The notes beneath the pieces were generated by a model. That model was not told the DNA's origin, searched no databases, and saw only the letters and a program-made list of their open reading frames with translations. A DNA stretch of 19,440 nucleotides, from positions 1-19,440 of the forward strand of contig CALAUL010000052.1 of NCBI GenBank assembly GCA_937892255.1, written 5' to 3'. The position numbers and the translations under genes are program-made. This document shows, piece by piece, positions 17,405 through 19,440 of the stretch. How positions within the stretch are numbered: position 1 is the stretch's first letter; each line of letters begins with the position of its first letter. Source of the DNA: an uncultured Bacteroidales bacterium (GTDB taxonomy: Bacteria > Bacteroidota > Bacteroidia > Bacteroidales > Marinilabiliaceae).

Positions 17405-17412
17405 CAAAGTTA
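17405..17412 (-). promoter_or_regulatory. Bacteroidota -7 promoter element for the giant gene
   Basis: The minus strand reads TAACTTTG, an exact TAnnTTTG match. Transcription would start around 17398, giving a leader of about 50 bases that begins with the 18-base palindrome. At the 20-base spacing upstream is a CTTT in place of TTTG, so the -33 element is weak. It lies in the 210-base gap after the SPOR gene, and its position fits the giant gene as a separate transcription unit. Confidence 0.55.
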
Positions 17413-17560
17413 TAGCTAAATCAATAAATCTGAAAGAAAGTATAACGATATTACCACCTAAAATCTTGAATTTTATCTATCAAAACACAAAAGAAGCATT
17501 TTCTTTCACGTTTTTTCACTATCTATCATCACTTTTACAACTTCTTATCCGAAATATATC

Positions 17561-18478
17561 TCACTGATTCACTGTTAAAATCCAAGATTTTTCAAAGCCA
17601 GACACACGACGCAACTGATTATTCATCTCTCGAGCAACATCGTGATTATCAAACTCACCCGCAACAACTCGCACTCGCCTGCCTTCCGATTGATATTTCA
17701 AAAGACCTTCTACGCCTCTGCGACTCATCTCCGCAATGTACTTATCAGCATCACTATGACCGACAAAACTACCCACTACAATATAATACTTAGACACAGA
17801 CTTAACAACCTGTTCCTCAACCTCATTGTTAGTAGTCCCAACTGACATATCAGCTTTCCCCATAAGAACAGCTTCGGGTTCTTGAACATCGACAGTCATA
17901 GGGCTTTCAAACAAGTCCGTATACCCCGACTGTACCTCACCCAAACTACCAACTCCGCCATCTCTGACCTCCGGAGAAATAGCAAGTAAACAAGCTAATA
18001 CCGCCGCCGTAGTGGCAAAACTTCGCACTCCTTTGGACTGCATCGCTTGACGAACTCCAACTCTCTGCTCTTCTATCGCCAACGGCACATAACCATAGCT
18101 GTCAGCCAAAAGAACATTATTCTTATCCTCTACAAATGTCACTTCTTTCCCAACACGACGCAACACGCCAACTCCCTCTATCTCAAAACATCCGTTTATC
18201 TGTAATTGTTTCTTCACCTTAGCAACATATTCTTCTACCTCAAACAGTGCATCGTCCGTCGACATACACTCTTGCATAGCTATATAGCCCACAAGCATAC
18301 CATCATTGTGAATCAGACTGCGGTTAAAAACAACCTCCTTTCTCGGTGGCAACATGACACCTCGCTTCTTGTCGACCATAGCCGACACACGACTTGCCAC
18401 AAATGCACCCAAGCCCTTCACAATTACACAATCATGCTCTATGAGCAAGGCTTCGATATGTTCACTTACATTTGTCAT
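17561..18478 (-). CDS. HU-CCDC81 and SPOR domain membrane protein
   Basis: The protein has 305 residues. Residues about 1-60 and 61-125 match the two bacterial HU-CCDC81-type domains (for example G-L-G-A-F-V-A-S-R at 22-30 and G-V-G-V-L-R-R-V-G at 102-110, the usual loops of this fold). One TM helix follows (about 151-169), then a low-complexity acidic linker (170-227). A SPOR domain (about 228-303, opening Y-Y-I-V-V-G-S-F) closes the protein. SPOR domains bind peptidoglycan lacking stem peptides at division sites. The HU-CCDC81 domains resemble the DNA-binding HU fold and face the cytoplasm. The protein may therefore link an inner-membrane or DNA-associated module to the cell wall, but its role is not established. 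This architecture is typical of Bacteroidota. It is divergent from yceD; the start at 18478 lies about 20 bases from a TAnnTTTG element. Confidence 0.88.
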   Translation of the reverse strand: MTNVSEHIEALLIEHDCVIVKGLGAFVASRVSAMVDKKRGVMLPPRKEVVFNRSLIHNDGMLVGYIAMQECMSTDDALFEVEEYVAKVKKQLQINGCFEIEGVGVLRRVGKEVTFVEDKNNVLLADSYGYVPLAIEEQRVGVRQAMQSKGVRSFATTAAVLACLLAISPEVRDGGVGSLGEVQSGYTDLFESPMTVDVQEPEAVLMGKADMSVGTTNNEVEEQVVKSVSKYYIVVGSFVGHSDADKYIAEMSRRGVEGLLKYQSEGRRVRVVAGEFDNHDVAREMNNQLRRVSGFEKSWILTVNQ

Positions 18479-18497
18479 TTCAGAATATCTTGCTCCG

Positions 18498-18505
18498 CAA
18501 AGGTA
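18498..18505 (-). promoter_or_regulatory. Bacteroidota -7 promoter element for the SPOR gene
   Basis: The minus strand reads TACCTTTG followed by C, an exact TAnnTTTG(C) match. It lies 20 bases before the ATG of the HU-CCDC81/SPOR gene, so the leader would be only about a dozen bases. No good TTTG -33 element is at 19-21 bases upstream. The rest of the divergent gap (about 18506-18730) holds nothing I can assign. Confidence 0.5.
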
Positions 18506-18730
18506 ATAAAAATATCCACAAGTAAAGACTCGGCAAGCAAAATAAAATATTCCGTTTCTTCCTGTACGCTCATTTAGAAGGCGTTTGGCATAATATTGAA
18601 CACGTCATTTTTTCTCCGTTTCTTCTCTGCTCATCTGTCATTGATGTTCCGCCGAATCTGCGTCGGAGACCATACATGGCAGTTCTCTCTATGAGTTTCC
18701 AACAATAAGAAAGGAAATAAAGCATAGCAT

Positions 18731-18762
18731 GTTGCTATTTTGATAATAATTCTATATCTTTG
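18731..18762 (+). promoter_or_regulatory. Bacteroidota promoter for yceD-rpmF
   Basis: The -7 element TATCTTTG at 18755-18762 is an exact TAnnTTTG match, followed by C. A GTTG at 18731-18734 lies 20 bases upstream, the proper place and a fair match for the -33 TTTG box. This is the best promoter in the window. Transcription would start near 18768, giving a leader of only about 10 bases before the yceD ATG at 18777. Confidence 0.7.
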
Positions 18763-18776
18763 CGCCATCTTAAACA

Positions 18777-19343
18777 ATGTCGAAAGTGAAGAACTTACAG
18801 GAATACAGCATTGCATTTAAAGCGTTATCTAATGATACACACCATTTTAAGTATGCAATCGACAAAGACTTCTTCTCTATGATAGAGGGTTCTATGATAG
18901 AAGACGGAGAGTTAACAGCAGAGCTTGATTTGGTAAAAAGCGAACAGATGCTGAGACTAAGCTTCTTCATTTCGGGCATGGTAAAAACAACATGCGACGT
19001 CTGTTTGGGAGAGGTAAACTACACGATTGAAGATTGCAATGAAAAAATAATAGTGAAGTTTGGCCCCACGACAGAAGAGATTGACGAGACACTCTTTCAA
19101 TTGGCGCACGAAGAGGATGAAATATCTGTTGCACAGTGGATATATGAGTTTATCTGCACGAGTCTGCCGGTTCGCATAACACACGACGATGGCGAGTGCG
19201 ATTCTGAAATGTTAGAAAAACTGCAACAGTATTTGGTCTCTGACGTTATTACGGAAGAGAACATCGACATAGAAGAAAACAACTCCGACAGTGGCGACGA
19301 CGAGTCTATAGACCCACGTTGGGCGGCATTGAAAGGGTTATGA
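18777..19343 (+). CDS. yceD: YceD/DUF177 family protein
   Basis: The protein has 188 residues and belongs to the DUF177 (YceD) family, which is almost always encoded directly upstream of rpmF, as here (32 bases between). The family is linked to ribosomal large-subunit and 23S rRNA accumulation in bacteria and plants, but its mechanism is not settled. Seen: a C-D-V-C pair (Cys73, Cys76) in the central domain, an acidic loop (about 100-117), and an acidic C-terminal stretch (about 160-178). The protein ends D-P-R-W-A-A-L-K-G-L, the characteristic tail of the family. Its ATG follows a predicted promoter by only 14 bases and has no clear Shine-Dalgarno, which is common in Bacteroidota. Confidence 0.92.
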   Translation: MSKVKNLQEYSIAFKALSNDTHHFKYAIDKDFFSMIEGSMIEDGELTAELDLVKSEQMLRLSFFISGMVKTTCDVCLGEVNYTIEDCNEKIIVKFGPTTEEIDETLFQLAHEEDEISVAQWIYEFICTSLPVRITHDDGECDSEMLEKLQQYLVSDVITEENIDIEENNSDSGDDESIDPRWAALKGL

Positions 19344-19375
19344 GATAAAACAAACAACAAATAAACTAAAGTAAG

Positions 19376-19440
19376 ATGGCACATCCTAAACGAAACCATT
19401 CGAAGACACGCCGCGACAAGCGCAGAACACACTACAAGGC
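19376..19440 (+). CDS. rpmF: 50S ribosomal protein L32 (3' end cut by window edge)
   Basis: Twenty-one full codons are visible, beginning M-A-H-P-K-R and continuing with the basic, His/Arg/Lys-rich stretch typical of bacteroidetal L32 (H-S-K-T-R-R-D-K-R-R-T-H). The complete protein is usually about 60 residues. It is the second gene after the yceD promoter. In many bacteria plsX and fabH follow, but they are outside the window. Confidence 0.92.
   Translation, partial: MAHPKRNHSKTRRDKRRTHYK

Noticed and set aside
17349..17567. 72-codon plus-strand open frame in the gap upstream of the giant gene
   Set aside because: It covers the giant gene's promoter and palindrome, and its product is low-complexity without a known motif.
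18585..18600. Possible sigma-54 promoter (TTGGCA then TTGAA)
   Set aside because: The downstream GC of the -12 box is missing and there is no gene at the right distance.

Overview
The window looks like chromosomal DNA from a member of the order Bacteroidales (phylum Bacteroidota). Four observations support this. Several genes are preceded by a TAnnTTTG -7 promoter element. The huge surface protein ends in a type IX secretion (T9SS) sorting domain. The ExbB/ExbD locus has the Bacteroidales layout, with an extra four-helix membrane gene and two ExbDs. Finally there is a bacteroidetal HU-CCDC81 plus SPOR protein and a DUF177 (YceD)-rpmF pair. I cannot name a genus. All complete genes except the last two are on the minus strand, and no gene-free stretch exceeds 300 bases.

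Layout from left to right. Bases 1-2313 (minus, transcribed right to left) hold exbB, a small four-TM protein, an ExbD with a long C-terminal tail and a second ExbD cut by the window edge. This is a proton-driven energy-transduction module of the inner membrane. Bases 2570-9069 (minus) look like one operon: tilS, pepT, a DUF4197 lipoprotein, an unrecognised signal-peptide protein that is probably an outer-membrane barrel, an HD-domain phosphohydrolase and tatD. Three of its junctions are 4-base ATGA overlaps, and a TACCTTTG promoter lies upstream of tilS. Bases 9290-17350 (minus) are one 2686-codon gene for a modular, repeat-rich exported protein. It stands as its own transcription unit: a TAACTTTG promoter and a perfect 18-base palindrome in its leader, and a strong intrinsic terminator just after its stop. 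Bases 17561-18478 (minus) encode a cell-envelope HU-CCDC81/TM/SPOR protein. It is divergent from yceD (DUF177) and rpmF (L32, cut at the right edge) on the plus strand.

Most of the window is conserved core Bacteroidales biology: tRNA maturation, peptide turnover, nuclease/phosphohydrolase housekeeping, cell-envelope energy supply and a ribosomal protein. The accessory and most unusual element is the giant surface protein. It has three copies of a putative Ig-like unit with very regular internal spacing, W-rich unit starts that recur at the DNA level, and an AT-rich patch at the start of its second unit that suggests mosaic assembly. The less understood conserved parts are the translationally coupled DUF4197 lipoprotein/barrel/HD trio and the four-TM protein inside the Exb operon. 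I saw no CRISPR array, tRNA, rRNA, insertion sequence or prophage gene.
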